DNA of 64,000 nt from Corynebacterium sp. KPL1814 (GCF_000478175.1 NZ_KI515775.1:75797-139796); one strand, 5' to 3'. Positions 44,606 through 54,202 are shown, numbered from the stretch's first letter. Numbers and translations are program-made. Notes: generated from the sequence alone by a model not told the origin.

Positions 44606-45259
44606 ATGATTCACGCGGTAAGTTTCGCCCTCTTGGATTCGGTCAATGCCTTGCTCATTGGCATCCTCGTGGCCATCGGCATCATGCTCCCGCGCGGGAA
44701 GTACCGTTGGATTTCCGGCCTAGTCATCCTGGGAGATTGGTTAGGCGTGCTTACCGCCGCGGCCGTGGTCATGTTCGTGCTTTTGGGCGTGCGCGAACAG
44801 ATAGCGGCCATCTTGGAGTCACCGATCGCCGGCGGCATCCTCATCATCGTCGGTATCGCCCTGGCCTTCGCCGCCTGGCATTCCCAGGGAAAACCCAATG
44901 CCTTAATCGGGCGCATGCTGCAACCACTGCGCAGGCCTTCCATCACCACCGTGCTTATCGGGTTTGTGATGGGCGTAGTCCAATCGCTGACCTCCGTGCC
45001 GTTTTATTTCGGCCTCATGTTCTTGGCCACCGAGGATTTGTCGCTCGCCGGCCAATACGGCGGCCTCTTGTGGTATGCCACCCTCGCGCTTTCCCTGCCG
45101 GTGGTGTGCGGCCTCTTCATCGCCGTGGTGCGCGCCCACCCAGACTCCGCTGCGGGCCGAGTCTTTGCTGCGGCGCGCGAAAACAGCACGCGGGTTGCGC
45201 TCATCAGCGGCTATGTCGTTGCCGCCTTCCTCATCATTATGGGTGTCGTGAATCTATAG
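44606..45259 (+). CDS. Six-helix integral membrane protein, LysE/GAP-like
   Basis: A 217-residue protein with about six helices, an N-terminal FALLDSVNALLIGILVAIG motif, and a short central loop. The layout fits the small GAP/LysE-like transporters found beside mycolate genes in actinobacteria, but no specific family motif can be confirmed. It is divergent from the MMPL operon over about 180 bases, so a functional link is possible. Start chosen from the TANNNT box. Confidence 0.65.
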   Translation: MIHAVSFALLDSVNALLIGILVAIGIMLPRGKYRWISGLVILGDWLGVLTAAAVVMFVLLGVREQIAAILESPIAGGILIIVGIALAFAAWHSQGKPNALIGRMLQPLRRPSITTVLIGFVMGVVQSLTSVPFYFGLMFLATEDLSLAGQYGGLLWYATLALSLPVVCGLFIAVVRAHPDSAAGRVFAAARENSTRVALISGYVVAAFLIIMGVVNL

Positions 45260-45266
45260 GGATGCG

Positions 45267-45806
45267 CTAGTCAAAGTAGACATCATCAAGCGCGAGCTCA
45301 GAGCCAGACTGCTGCTGTGCAAGGTCCACGTAGCGCGCGGCGTGCGGGATAAACGCCGCGGATTGCTCGGCGGAAAGCGCGCGGCGCACGGTGGCCGGGA
45401 CGCCGGCGGCCAAGGAACGCGCCGGGATATCCGCACCCTCGCGCACCAGTGCGCCGGCTGCGATGAGCGAACCGGGCCCGATGGTGGAGCGAGATAGCAG
45501 GGTAGCGGACATGCCCACTAGGCTGCCAGCGCCCACATGGGTGCCGTGGAGCATGGCCATGTGGCCTACCGTGACATCGTCTTCAAGGATGCACGGCGCC
45601 TCCCGCTCCACGTGGATAACGCTATTGTCCTGAACATTGCACCGGCTGCCAATGCGGATGGGGCCGACATCGCCGCGCAGCACGCAGCCATAAAAGACGG
45701 AAGAATCCGGGCCGATTTCCACATCACCAATGATGGTGGCATTCGGCGCGATCCAAGCGCTGCGGTGGATGCGCGGGCGCTTACCCTGGAAGGGATAGAT
45801 AGGCAT
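45267..45806 (-). CDS. Gamma-carbonic anhydrase family protein
   Basis: A 179-residue left-handed beta-helix protein with hexapeptide repeats. The three zinc-binding histidines are visible in the repeats: VIHVE, VGHMAMLHG. These trimers hydrate CO2 or have lost activity in some relatives; the usual catalytic acids outside the repeats cannot be judged. The start overlaps the stop of the preceding gene by one base (TAATG), so the two are coupled. Confidence 0.88.
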   Translation of the reverse strand: MPIYPFQGKRPRIHRSAWIAPNATIIGDVEIGPDSSVFYGCVLRGDVGPIRIGSRCNVQDNSVIHVEREAPCILEDDVTVGHMAMLHGTHVGAGSLVGMSATLLSRSTIGPGSLIAAGALVREGADIPARSLAAGVPATVRRALSAEQSAAFIPHAARYVDLAQQQSGSELALDDVYFD

Positions 45807-46210
45807 TATTCCACCACCACCGCGAGGCTGGGGGAAAGCTCGTACTCGCCGGAGATGGGGGCATCGGCAAGCGGAGCACCTGCAATCTCTGCCTGAGAAA
45901 GCGCGCTCGCCAGCGACGGCGTGATGGGGATGATCCAGCCGTGTTTGGGGTCTTTGACCGGCAGCGCATCCTTCGTTAAGGCGGGAAAATGCGCCGTGGT
46001 GGTGGGGGAGATAAGGGTTGCGGACTCGCGCGAGCCGGCGAGTTCGGCAAGGGCCCGCGCGCCCTGCTGACCGGTGATAATGATGATCAGCTGGTCGGCG
46101 GTCCTAATATCCAACCGGTCCACCTGCATGGTCGTCGCCGCGGAATCGGGCCGCGCCAAGTGCGGCGCCCCATTCCCGGTGAGCTTGGCAAGAGCGTCCA
46201 ATAGTCCCAT
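45806..46210 (-). CDS. Hypothetical protein coupled to the gamma-carbonic anhydrase gene
   Basis: A 134-residue soluble protein without cysteine or membrane segment and with no family I recognise. A central helix-strand pattern (MQVDRLDIRTADQLIIIITG) suggests a small alpha/beta fold. TAAACT lies eight bases before the ATG, indicating a leaderless message. It shares a short divergent region with the patatin gene. Confidence 0.65.
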   Translation of the reverse strand: MGLLDALAKLTGNGAPHLARPDSAATTMQVDRLDIRTADQLIIIITGQQGARALAELAGSRESATLISPTTTAHFPALTKDALPVKDPKHGWIIPITPSLASALSQAEIAGAPLADAPISGEYELSPSLAVVVE

Positions 46211-46224
46211 AACCCTTTAGTTTA
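46211..46224 (-). promoter_or_regulatory. Leaderless promoter of the 134-residue protein gene
   Basis: Minus-strand TAAACT, eight bases, then ATG. Confidence 0.4.
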
Positions 46225-46271
46225 GCCGCGTAGCTAGGAAGCGGGGTTGACCGCCGTAACATCGCCGCGCG

Positions 46272-46285
46272 TATTATGGGAGACC
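46272..46285 (+). promoter_or_regulatory. Promoter of the patatin gene
   Basis: TATTAT (46272-46277), eight bases containing GGGAG, then ATG. Confidence 0.4.
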
Positions 46286-47155
46286 ATGATTGATGCCAGC
46301 AATACCGCCCTTGTTATCGAAGGCGGCGGAATGCGCAATTCCTATACCGCCGCCTGCATAGTCAAACTCATCCAAGAAAACGTCACCTTTGGATGGGTAG
46401 GCGGGGTATCTGCCGGCGCCTCCCACACAGTCAATTACCTCTCGCACGATGCCAAGCGCGCGGAGGAATCCTTCACGGATTTTGTCAATAACCCCAGCTT
46501 CGGTGGCGTGGGCTCGCTGGTGCGCGGCAATGGCTATTTCAATGCGGAATATATTTATGAGCGTTCCGCGGATAAGGATATGCCTTTTGACTGGGAAGCG
46601 TACCGCAAGCATCCAGCGGATATGGTACTCGCCGCCGCGCGGGCCGATACCGGCGAATCCGTGTATTGGACCCGCGATGATGTGAAGGAACCAGAAGATC
46701 TGTATGTGCGGGTGCGCGCCTCCTCTACGCTGCCGCTGCTTATGCCCATTCGCATCATCGATGGCTCGCCCTATGTGGACGGCGCCTTGGGCTCGTCCGG
46801 CGGCATTACCATCGAGCAGGCGGAAGAGGCTGGCTACGAAAAATTCCTTTTCATCGGCTCCAAGCCGCGCGGGTATGTCCGCCCTGAGGTAGCGCGCCCG
46901 GCGATTACCCGCCGCATCTTCCGCAAGTACCCCGCTATTGCCGATGCCCTCATTGGCCGCCCGCCCATCTATAACGCGGCCAAGGACCGGCTCCTCGAGC
47001 TAGAGCGCCAGGGCAAGGCGCAGCTGTTTTTCCCGGAAGATATGCAGGTGGCCTCTACCGAGCGCAACGTGGATAAGCTGCGCGCGAATTACCAAGCCGG
47101 CAAGGCGCAAACCCATGCCGAGTGGCCAAAGTGGAAAGAATTCCTGCTGGATTAG
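46286..47155 (+). CDS. Patatin-like phospholipase
   Basis: A 289-residue serine lipase. The oxyanion loop EGGGMRNSYTA, nucleophile elbow GVSAG (Ser in GGVSAGAS) and the catalytic-dyad Asp in YVDGALGSSG are all present, so the enzyme should be active on lipids. There is no signal peptide, so it acts in the cytosol or at the inner membrane face. The ATG at 46286 is preferred to a TTG start 13 codons earlier. Confidence 0.9.
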   Translation: MIDASNTALVIEGGGMRNSYTAACIVKLIQENVTFGWVGGVSAGASHTVNYLSHDAKRAEESFTDFVNNPSFGGVGSLVRGNGYFNAEYIYERSADKDMPFDWEAYRKHPADMVLAAARADTGESVYWTRDDVKEPEDLYVRVRASSTLPLLMPIRIIDGSPYVDGALGSSGGITIEQAEEAGYEKFLFIGSKPRGYVRPEVARPAITRRIFRKYPAIADALIGRPPIYNAAKDRLLELERQGKAQLFFPEDMQVASTERNVDKLRANYQAGKAQTHAEWPKWKEFLLD

Positions 47156-47294
47156 CTCACCTCTGGGCCGTGGTGTGAGATCGCCCTCCTGATTCTTGGC
47201 GGTGACAGAAGGAATAATAGCGTGCGCTGCACTAATGGCGGTATTCGGTGCAAGGTGCCAAGCCTTCTCAGCTAGCTAAATCGCGTTTAGCTCC

Positions 47295-47308
47295 TAAGAT
47301 TGCACAGA
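47295..47308 (+). promoter_or_regulatory. Leaderless promoter of the AspT-type exchanger gene
   Basis: TAAGAT (47295-47300), eight bases, then GTG. Confidence 0.35.
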
Positions 47309-48871
47309 GTGTTAGCTATTTTTGATGGCCATATTTGGCTGAGCATTTTCTTCATGATCGTGCTCGGCACGCTTTTTGGCATGATTCCCTTTGGTCCGTT
47401 GCGCTTCGGCGCGGCGGGTACCCTTTTTGTCGGTTTAGCCTTCGGATCCTTTATTGATCTGGATGACAATATCCTCAGCTCCTTGCAGGAGCTGGGCCTG
47501 GGCCTCTTTATCTATATGCAGGGGCTATCTGCCGGCGAGGCCTTCTTCAAGGGCTTTTCCACCCAGCTAAAGCACATGTTGCTCGCCACGGTGGCGGTGA
47601 TAGCCGCAGCGGCCGCGGCGCTGGGCGTAGGCAGCCTCATGGGGCTATCGCCGCTGGCGGTGACCGGCGTATTTTCCGGTGCAACGACGTCCACGGCATC
47701 GCTGGCCGTGGCCCAGCAGCAATCCGGCGAGGAGCTGCCCGCCGTGGGTTATTCATTGGCCTATCCGGTCGGCGTGGCCGTGGCCATCCTCCTCGTGGCA
47801 TTCATCCTGCGGCATAGCTGGCCTGCGCAGAAGGACCAAGACCACTCGGCGGAAAAGATTTTCCGCTCGCGAACGATTAAGGTCACCCGCGATATTTCCT
47901 ATGCCGAGCTGCGCGAGAAATTCGCGGATCATTTCGTCATTGCCACCATCCGCCGCGGCCGCGATATCGACGTGCCGGGCGATAACCCGGAACTGCACCG
48001 CGGCGATGTCCTGCGTGTGCTGGTGACCAAGGCAAAAGCTAAGGAGCTTACCGATGCACTGGGAAAGCGCCAGCCCCAAACCCCGTTTGTGGATAAGCGC
48101 TTGGTCAATGAGACCGTGGCCATTTCCAATGAGGATATTGAGGGCCGCAAGGTCAAGGAGTTAAACCTCTTTTCGCGCTACGGCGCGCGGATTGTGCGGG
48201 TGCGCCGCGGCGATGAGGAATTCCTTGCCACCAATGAAACCCACTTGGAATCTGGTGATGACCTAGAAATCGTGGTCAAGCATGACCGCTTGGGCGATGT
48301 CCGCGATTACTTCGGCGATTCCGTGACCGCATACTCGCAGCTTAATTGGGTAGCACTCGGCGGTGGGCTGACCATTGGCTACCTGATTTCCCTCATCGTG
48401 GTGCCGCTGCCCGGCGGCGCGTCCTTCGAGCTCGGGTTCGCGCTGGGCCCATTGATCACCGGACTGGTCCTCGGCGCCTTGCACCGCACCAGCCGCATTC
48501 CGTGGCAGATCCCGTCCCCGATTAATACTGCATTCCAGCAGTGGGGCCTTGCTATCTTCTTGGCCTCGGTGGGCCTGTCCTCCGGCGAGGCCTTTGTGTC
48601 CACCGCTTTCTCTTGGATGGGGCTGAAATCCATGGTGCTGGCCGCGATCATCGCCGTAATCATCATCGGGATTTTCGCGGTGGCCAGCCGCTTTATGGGG
48701 CAATCCGAAACCCGCACCTCCGGCGGAATTTCCGGTCTCTTTGGCCAGCCCGCGGTGGTCAATTACGCCACGGGCGCCAGCTCGGATTCGCGCATCCTCA
48801 CCGGCTATACCTCTACCATCGTGGTGGCGCAGTTCATGAAGATCGTGGTCATCCCCGTCATGCTGCTCTGA
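47309..48871 (+). CDS. AspT/YidE-family exchanger with two TrkA-C domains
   Basis: A 520-residue membrane protein of the aspartate:alanine exchanger family. It has two membrane halves (residues ~1-165 and ~350-520), each with GLGLFIYMQGLSAG-like or GLAIFLASVGLSSG repeats, and between them two TrkA-C/RCK-C modules (~185-340). Relatives exchange amino acids or organic acids; in C. glutamicum a member exports succinate (SucE). A GTG was chosen for its TANNNT box; a TTG three codons earlier is the alternative. Confidence 0.85.
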   Translation: MLAIFDGHIWLSIFFMIVLGTLFGMIPFGPLRFGAAGTLFVGLAFGSFIDLDDNILSSLQELGLGLFIYMQGLSAGEAFFKGFSTQLKHMLLATVAVIAAAAAALGVGSLMGLSPLAVTGVFSGATTSTASLAVAQQQSGEELPAVGYSLAYPVGVAVAILLVAFILRHSWPAQKDQDHSAEKIFRSRTIKVTRDISYAELREKFADHFVIATIRRGRDIDVPGDNPELHRGDVLRVLVTKAKAKELTDALGKRQPQTPFVDKRLVNETVAISNEDIEGRKVKELNLFSRYGARIVRVRRGDEEFLATNETHLESGDDLEIVVKHDRLGDVRDYFGDSVTAYSQLNWVALGGGLTIGYLISLIVVPLPGGASFELGFALGPLITGLVLGALHRTSRIPWQIPSPINTAFQQWGLAIFLASVGLSSGEAFVSTAFSWMGLKSMVLAAIIAVIIIGIFAVASRFMGQSETRTSGGISGLFGQPAVVNYATGASSDSRILTGYTSTIVVAQFMKIVVIPVMLL

Positions 48872-48886
48872 CGGGCGGCCGCGGTA

Positions 48887-50521
48887 TTAATCCGCGACCA
48901 AGGTCTCCATGGTGAGCTCGGGGTGTTCCTTTTCAATGAAGGCGAGCTTCCACTTATCGCCAAATAGGGCGATGAGCTCGCCGTCCTGGCGGGTGAAGAT
49001 CTCTACGCCGCGCTGGCGGCCGAGTTCCGGTGCGGATTCGGCATCGGTGCGCCGCGCCACGGAGTAGGGGATGGGCTCGGTGACGGTTTCGACGTTGTAC
49101 TCGAATTCCATGCGGGCCTGCATGACCTCGAACTGCATAGGGCCGACCGCTGCCATGACCGGGGAGGCATCACCGCGCGCATCGTTGCGCAGGACCTGCA
49201 CCACGCCCTCGGCAGAGAGCTGATCCAAGCCCTTGCGGAAGGCCTTGTACTTGCCCAGCGATTTCGCGCGCAGGATGCGGAAGGCTTCCGGGGCGAATTG
49301 AGGCATGGGCTTGAACTGCACCTTTTTGCCGGAATAGATGGTGTCACCGGGAGCTAGCGCGCCCGCGTTGACGAGGCCCACGATATCGCCCGGGTAAGCG
49401 GTATCCACGGTATCGCGGGTGCGACCAAAGACCGTCAGCGCATACTTGGTGGAAAAACTGCGGCCGGATTGGGCGTGGTTGACCTGCATGCCACGCTCGA
49501 ATTCGCCGGAGACCACGCGCATAAACGCCAAGTTATCGCGGTGCTTTTGGTCCATGCCCGCCTGCACTTTGAATACGACGCCGGAGAAGTCATCGGCTAC
49601 CTCGCGGACCTCATCGATGGCGCTGGTGGCGGCCTCCACGGCCTTGGGATCCGATTCGCGGGAATGCGGTGCCGGGGCGATGGCGCACAAGGTATCAAGG
49701 ATCTGGTGGACACCGAAGTTCAGCATTGCCGAGGCGAAGATGAGCGGGGAGGTCACGCACTGCTCAAAGAGTTCTTGATCGTGCAGGGCGCCATCGGCGG
49801 CAAGCAGCTCGGCTTCCTCTACCGCGGTTTCCCACACGTCCTCTTCCTTTTCTTCTGCGGCCGCAGGATCGTAGTGCTCTTCCGGCGCAATGGTGGAACC
49901 ACCGGCGGTGCGGATGAAGTGGATGTAGTTATCGGCCTCGCCGTCATCATTGATATGGGCCAGGCCGCGGAAATCGCCTGCGATGCCCACCGGCCAGTAC
50001 AGCGGGGTGGGCTGCAGCTGGATTTCGTTCACGATTTCATCAACGAGTTCGAGCGGCTCGCGGCCCACGCGGTCCCACTTGTTGATCACCGTGACGATGG
50101 GCAGCCCGCGCGCCTTACAAACGCGGAAGAGCTTGAGTGTTTGTGGCTCGAGGCCCTTGGCGGCATCGATAAGCATCACTGCGGCATCCACCGCGGTGAG
50201 CACGCGGTAGGTATCCTCCGAAAAGTCCGCGTGACCTGGGGTATCAACCAGGTTGATCATATAAGGCTCGCCCTCGTGTCCCTCCGGGGCGTATTCAAAC
50301 TGCAGCGCGGACGAGGCGACGGAGATACCGCGGTTTTTCTCCATGTCCATCCAGTCAGACACGGTGGACTTGCGGTTGCCCTTGCCGTGTACCGCGCCGG
50401 CCTCATTAATCACGTGCGCATGCAGCGCCAGCGCCTCCGTCAGCGTGGACTTACCGGCATCCGGGTGGGCGATAACGGCGAACGTGCGGCGGCGCGAGGC
50501 CTCAAAAGCGACAGAACTCAT
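48887..50521 (-). CDS. prfC: Peptide chain release factor 3
   Basis: A 544-residue translational GTPase that removes RF1/RF2 after termination. G-motifs: AHPDAGKST (G1), G3 DTPGHADFSEDT, NKWDR (G4), and a later SSA-type G5. The C-terminal domain runs to the end. It starts with ATG and is 24 bases from an SDR gene that ends just upstream on the same strand. Confidence 0.95.
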   Translation of the reverse strand: MSSVAFEASRRRTFAVIAHPDAGKSTLTEALALHAHVINEAGAVHGKGNRKSTVSDWMDMEKNRGISVASSALQFEYAPEGHEGEPYMINLVDTPGHADFSEDTYRVLTAVDAAVMLIDAAKGLEPQTLKLFRVCKARGLPIVTVINKWDRVGREPLELVDEIVNEIQLQPTPLYWPVGIAGDFRGLAHINDDGEADNYIHFIRTAGGSTIAPEEHYDPAAAEEKEEDVWETAVEEAELLAADGALHDQELFEQCVTSPLIFASAMLNFGVHQILDTLCAIAPAPHSRESDPKAVEAATSAIDEVREVADDFSGVVFKVQAGMDQKHRDNLAFMRVVSGEFERGMQVNHAQSGRSFSTKYALTVFGRTRDTVDTAYPGDIVGLVNAGALAPGDTIYSGKKVQFKPMPQFAPEAFRILRAKSLGKYKAFRKGLDQLSAEGVVQVLRNDARGDASPVMAAVGPMQFEVMQARMEFEYNVETVTEPIPYSVARRTDAESAPELGRQRGVEIFTRQDGELIALFGDKWKLAFIEKEHPELTMETLVAD

Positions 50522-50545
50522 GCGCCATAGTCTAGTGCTTGAGCG

Positions 50546-51382
50546 CTACCACTCCACATTGAGGCGGCGGCCCAGATCCTCAAAGACGCGGTGGGCCACA
50601 GAGATATTCTTCGCAATCGGGCGCTGCACGCCCAGCGTGCGCTTATTATTGTAGTATTCCCCGGACTGAAAATGGATGCCCTCGGTGCCGGTGAGGAAGT
50701 AAGCCAAGTTCTCGCCGCCGGCCTCTGCGGTGCCAAAGGCCTTGCCGATGACCCCGGAATACACCTTGCCGGTAAGCCCGTTCGAGGACTTGCCAAACTC
50801 GGTGGCTAATACGCCCGGGTGAAAAGACACCGCGTTGATGCCGTGGGCATCGATAAACCGGGCGAGCAAGATATCCGCCAGCTTGGCATTGCCGTATGCG
50901 CGCTCTGGGCTGAAATGCTCCAGCGTATTGGGATCTGCCGGGTCGAAATTGGAGATCAGCATATTGGCCAAGGACGCCGTGTTGACCACGGTGGCGTTAC
51001 TATCGCGCAGCTTTTCTTGCAGCAGGGATGTCAAAAGGAAGGGCGCGACGACGTTGACCTGCCACGTGCGCTCGAATCCATCGGCAGTCATGGTGGGGCC
51101 ATCGAAGATACCCCCGGCATTATTGCCCAAAGCATCGATGCGCTCTAGTTGTTGCAGGTCATTAGCCAGCTGGCGCACTTGGGCAAGCGATTCGAAATTG
51201 GCGAGGAAATACTGTCCGTCCACCTCCTTTGCAACGGCCTTGGTCTTGTCCGGATTACGACCGATGATGACGAGGTTATCCTGCGGGCGCGTGCGGCGAA
51301 TCTGCCGGGCGGCTGCGGCACCAATGCCTGACGATGCCCCGGTAATCACGATGGTCCTAGCGGCGGAATACGGCGAAGTCAT
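50546..51382 (-). CDS. Short-chain dehydrogenase/reductase
   Basis: A 278-residue SDR. The nucleotide motif TGASSGIG, a GNNAG (usually NNAG) after strand 4, the active-site Ser in NTAS and the catalytic pair Tyr-x3-Lys (YGNAK) are visible. The sequence after it (HGINAVSFHPGVLATEFG) resembles WW-domain-oxidoreductase/retinol-dehydrogenase-like SDRs. Substrate unknown. The gene starts at a leaderless promoter with a palindrome on it. Confidence 0.85.
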   Translation of the reverse strand: MTSPYSAARTIVITGASSGIGAAAARQIRRTRPQDNLVIIGRNPDKTKAVAKEVDGQYFLANFESLAQVRQLANDLQQLERIDALGNNAGGIFDGPTMTADGFERTWQVNVVAPFLLTSLLQEKLRDSNATVVNTASLANMLISNFDPADPNTLEHFSPERAYGNAKLADILLARFIDAHGINAVSFHPGVLATEFGKSSNGLTGKVYSGVIGKAFGTAEAGGENLAYFLTGTEGIHFQSGEYYNNKRTLGVQRPIAKNISVAHRVFEDLGRRLNVEW

Positions 51383-51398
51383 ACGCTAGATTCTAGCG
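51383..51398 (-). promoter_or_regulatory. Leaderless promoter of the SDR gene with perfect palindrome
   Basis: Minus-strand TAGAAT (51390-51395), seven bases, then ATG. CGCTAGA (51384-51390) and TCTAGCG (51392-51398) form a perfect palindrome around the -10. Confidence 0.55.
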
Positions 51399-51485
51399 AT
51401 GGTCGCGACATTCGTTTGCGACATTCGTTCGTGATATTTCTCCGCGGCGTCCCGCCGCGCAGTTCCGCTTGGGGCTGGACGGGTC

Positions 51486-51499
51486 TATACTTCCGGTTT
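51486..51499 (+). promoter_or_regulatory. Leaderless promoter of the Ktr/Trk membrane subunit gene
   Basis: TATACT (51486-51491), eight bases, then GTG. Confidence 0.5.
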
Positions 51500-52852
51500 G
51501 TGAAGCGCCTGCTTTTTCTGCGGCAGTGGGGACCGGCGCGGCTAACAGCCACCGGGTTTCTACTGCTCATCCTGATAGGAACGGCATTGTTATTGCTGCC
51601 GTTCGCCGAGGCGGGAGATTCCCGCGCCTCGTTTTTATCTGCCCTTTTTACCGCAACCTCCGCGGTCTCGCTGACCGGGCTGGTCGTGGTCGATACCGGA
51701 AGTTTCTGGAGCCCAGCCGGGCAAGTGGTCATCTTGGCCCTCATCCAACTGGGCGGTTTGGGGATTATGTCGCTGGCCTCGCTATCTGGCTGGCTTTTAA
51801 CCGGCCGGATTAGCTTTAAGGCGCGCAAGACCGGTGCCTATGAAAGCCGGCCCATCCTTGCCGGTGGCATCCGCCGCACCCTGATTTTTACCTTTGCCTT
51901 TACCGCGCTGGTAGAAAGCATTATCGCGGCGGCGGTCACCGCGCGCCTGATGGTGGGCTACGGGCATTCCTTCCCGCGGGCGTTATGGGAGGGCATCTTC
52001 CACGCCATTTCGGCGTTCAACAATGCCGGGTTTAGCACCAATAGTGATAACCTCGTGCCGTTTGTGGGCGATGCCTGGATCCTCCTGCCGCTGGCCGGAG
52101 CGGTCATCGGCGGCGGGCTGGGTTTCCCGGTCTGGGCGGAATTGATGCGTCACATGCGGCGCGGGTCGGAGGCGATGCGTCGCATCTCTATTACCGCGCG
52201 GATGACGCTGGCGGCCACCGGCGTGCTCATTGTGGCCGGCACGATATTTTTTGCCTTGACGGAGTGGAGTGGCGTACTGGCACCGATGACGTGGGGCGAC
52301 AAGCTCCTCAACGCGTTCTTTGCCAGCGTGTCCCCGCGCACGGCCGGTTTTAATACCTTCGACTACGGTGAGGCTCACCCGGTAACGCTCATGGGTACCG
52401 ATATCTTGATGTTTATCGGTGGCGGCTCGGCCGGTACCGCCGGCGGCATCAAGGTCACCACGGCGTGCGTGCTATTAGCCGCCATGGCCGCGGAGTTCTT
52501 GGGCAAGGAAAAGACTTCCATCTACCACCGCAGCCTTCCCCACAGTGTGACCCGGCAGGCGCTAGCATTGAGCTTTGCCGGGGTGCTGGTGGTGACCCTC
52601 GGCGTGGCGGCGCTGCGCTTTTTCGACCCGCAATTCAGCGGCGATCAGGTCTCCTTTGAGGTCATGTCCGCCTTTGCCACCGTGGGCCTATCCACCGGGA
52701 TTACCGCCAGCTTGTCTGCACCCTCACAAATCGTGTTGTGCTTCATCATGTACTTGGGCCGCGTTGGCCCAACCACCCTGGTAGCAGCGTTGGCGGCCAA
52801 GAACCTCAGCCGCCGCTATAGCTACCCCGAAGAAAGGCCCTTCATTGGCTAG
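51500..52852 (+). CDS. ktrB: Potassium uptake membrane subunit, TrkH/KtrB family
   Basis: A 450-residue membrane protein with four helix-pore-helix repeats. The selectivity-filter glycines are in TSAVSLTGLVVVDTGSFW, SAFNNAGFSTNS, SPRTAGFNTFD and FATVGLSTGIT. It imports K+ with sodium or protons, gated by the RCK subunit encoded next. GTG at 51500 follows TATACT; an upstream start would add 28 poorly conserved residues. Eight-base overlap with the next gene couples translation. Confidence 0.9.
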   Translation: MKRLLFLRQWGPARLTATGFLLLILIGTALLLLPFAEAGDSRASFLSALFTATSAVSLTGLVVVDTGSFWSPAGQVVILALIQLGGLGIMSLASLSGWLLTGRISFKARKTGAYESRPILAGGIRRTLIFTFAFTALVESIIAAAVTARLMVGYGHSFPRALWEGIFHAISAFNNAGFSTNSDNLVPFVGDAWILLPLAGAVIGGGLGFPVWAELMRHMRRGSEAMRRISITARMTLAATGVLIVAGTIFFALTEWSGVLAPMTWGDKLLNAFFASVSPRTAGFNTFDYGEAHPVTLMGTDILMFIGGGSAGTAGGIKVTTACVLLAAMAAEFLGKEKTSIYHRSLPHSVTRQALALSFAGVLVVTLGVAALRFFDPQFSGDQVSFEVMSAFATVGLSTGITASLSAPSQIVLCFIMYLGRVGPTTLVAALAAKNLSRRYSYPEERPFIG

Positions 52853-53537
52853 CATTTTTAAGGCGTTGGGCCACTCCCGCGCCACCCTGGACATTGCCCC
52901 GGTCGTCGTCATTGGCTTGGGGCGGTTTGGTTGCTCCCTGGCTGGCGAGCTCATGGGCCATGGGGTAGAGGTCCTCGGCATCGATTCCGACGAGAAGATT
53001 GTGCGTGAACGAGCGCCCCATTTAACCGAGGCCATTTCGGCGGATACCACCGATCCGGCGGCGCTGCGCCAGCTGGGCATCGATGAGGTGGAGCGGGTCA
53101 TCGTGGGCATCGGCTCGCACTTGGAGGCGTCTATCCTCACCGTCTCCAATTTGGTGGAGCTGGGGGTCAAAGATATTTGGGCCAAGGCCAATTCGGAGGC
53201 CCACGAGCGCATCCTGCGCCAGATCGGCGCCCACCACGTCATCCGCCCCGAGCGCGATACCGGCCGCCGCGTGGCCTACCTCTTGGGCGGGCGCTTCCGC
53301 GATTTTGCTGAGATCGCCCCGTACTACGGCGTGACGCAGATGGCCGCGCCCTCCTCGATTACGGGTCGCCCGCTCGATTTGGGCGAGGTTTGGCGCACCC
53401 ACCACGTGCAGTTGGTGTCGGTCTGCCAGGCGGAGGGTGCTTGGGCCCCGCTTGCCGATGCCACCCAGCTCGCCCCCACCGACTTCATCGTCGCCGCCGG
53501 CAGCCCGCAGGCGCTGGAGAAATTTTCCCAGTCTTAG
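52845..53537 (+). CDS. ktrA: Potassium uptake regulatory subunit, TrkA/KtrA family
   Basis: A 230-residue cytosolic RCK protein. The Rossmann motif VVIGLGRFGCSLAGELM (residues ~21-37) binds NAD or ATP, with SADTTDP acid pair and a C-terminal TrkA-C domain (~150-230) of the SSITGRPLDLGEVW type. It gates the ktrB product. The TTG start is in the overlap with ktrB. It converges with pth, with four overlapping bases at the stops. Confidence 0.9.
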   Translation: MASIFKALGHSRATLDIAPVVVIGLGRFGCSLAGELMGHGVEVLGIDSDEKIVRERAPHLTEAISADTTDPAALRQLGIDEVERVIVGIGSHLEASILTVSNLVELGVKDIWAKANSEAHERILRQIGAHHVIRPERDTGRRVAYLLGGRFRDFAEIAPYYGVTQMAAPSSITGRPLDLGEVWRTHHVQLVSVCQAEGAWAPLADATQLAPTDFIVAAGSPQALEKFSQS

Positions 53538-54181
53538 CGCGAGTGAATGCGGTTTTGGGCTTGTACGAGCCCCTGGGTCGCGATGAGTTGGGCAGCTTCG
53601 GCGGCGGTGGCGATGGCGGTATCGAAGCCGGGGCCGGCATCGACAGGTGCTAAAACATAATCCGGAATCGACGAGCCCTTGGGCGGGCGCGCGATGCCAA
53701 TGCGCACGCGCACATAATCCCGCGTGCCCAGGTTGTGCGTGAGCGATTTCAGCCCGTTGTGCCCATTTTCATTGCCGCCCTGCTTCAGACGAATTTTATT
53801 GGCCGGCAGGTCGAGCTCATCGTGGATGACGATGATGTGGTCTGCCGCAATGCCCAAAGCCTGCGCCAGCGGGGCAATCGGATCGCCGGAGAGGTTCATA
53901 AACGTTGTCGTGCGCACCGCCAGCGCGCGGGTATCGCCCCAGCGCAGCGGGGCTGCCTCGAGGTCCATTCCGCGCACCGGCTCAAGCACGTCGCCGCCTT
54001 GGGCCAGTACATCGTCGACGGCCATGTATCCCACGTTATGGCGAGTGGCGGCGTACTTCGCGCCGGGATTGCCCAGGCCAATGATGAGCCAGTCTGCCTC
54101 TAACTCGGCCGGGTCCAGCCCCTGCTGCGCTGGCGAGGGACCGCCGAAAAACCGGGCAATAAAATCTTTCAAAGCTGCCAC
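53534..54181 (-). CDS. pth: Peptidyl-tRNA hydrolase, first copy
   Basis: A 215-residue enzyme that releases peptides from drop-off peptidyl-tRNA. Core motifs are intact: IGLGNPG, RHNVGYMAVDDV (catalytic His), TTFMNLSG, HDELDL (catalytic Asp) and GHNGLKS. A 30-residue N-terminal extension precedes the core. The start is a GTG with AAAGG upstream. A second Pth lies at 62747-63280, sharing about all catalytic motifs but differing elsewhere; C. glutamicum also has two. Confidence 0.92.
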   Translation of the reverse strand: MAALKDFIARFFGGPSPAQQGLDPAELEADWLIIGLGNPGAKYAATRHNVGYMAVDDVLAQGGDVLEPVRGMDLEAAPLRWGDTRALAVRTTTFMNLSGDPIAPLAQALGIAADHIIVIHDELDLPANKIRLKQGGNENGHNGLKSLTHNLGTRDYVRVRIGIARPPKGSSIPDYVLAPVDAGPGFDTAIATAAEAAQLIATQGLVQAQNRIHSR

Positions 54182-54202
54182 GAATGCGCCTTTCTAGCTC
54201 GG

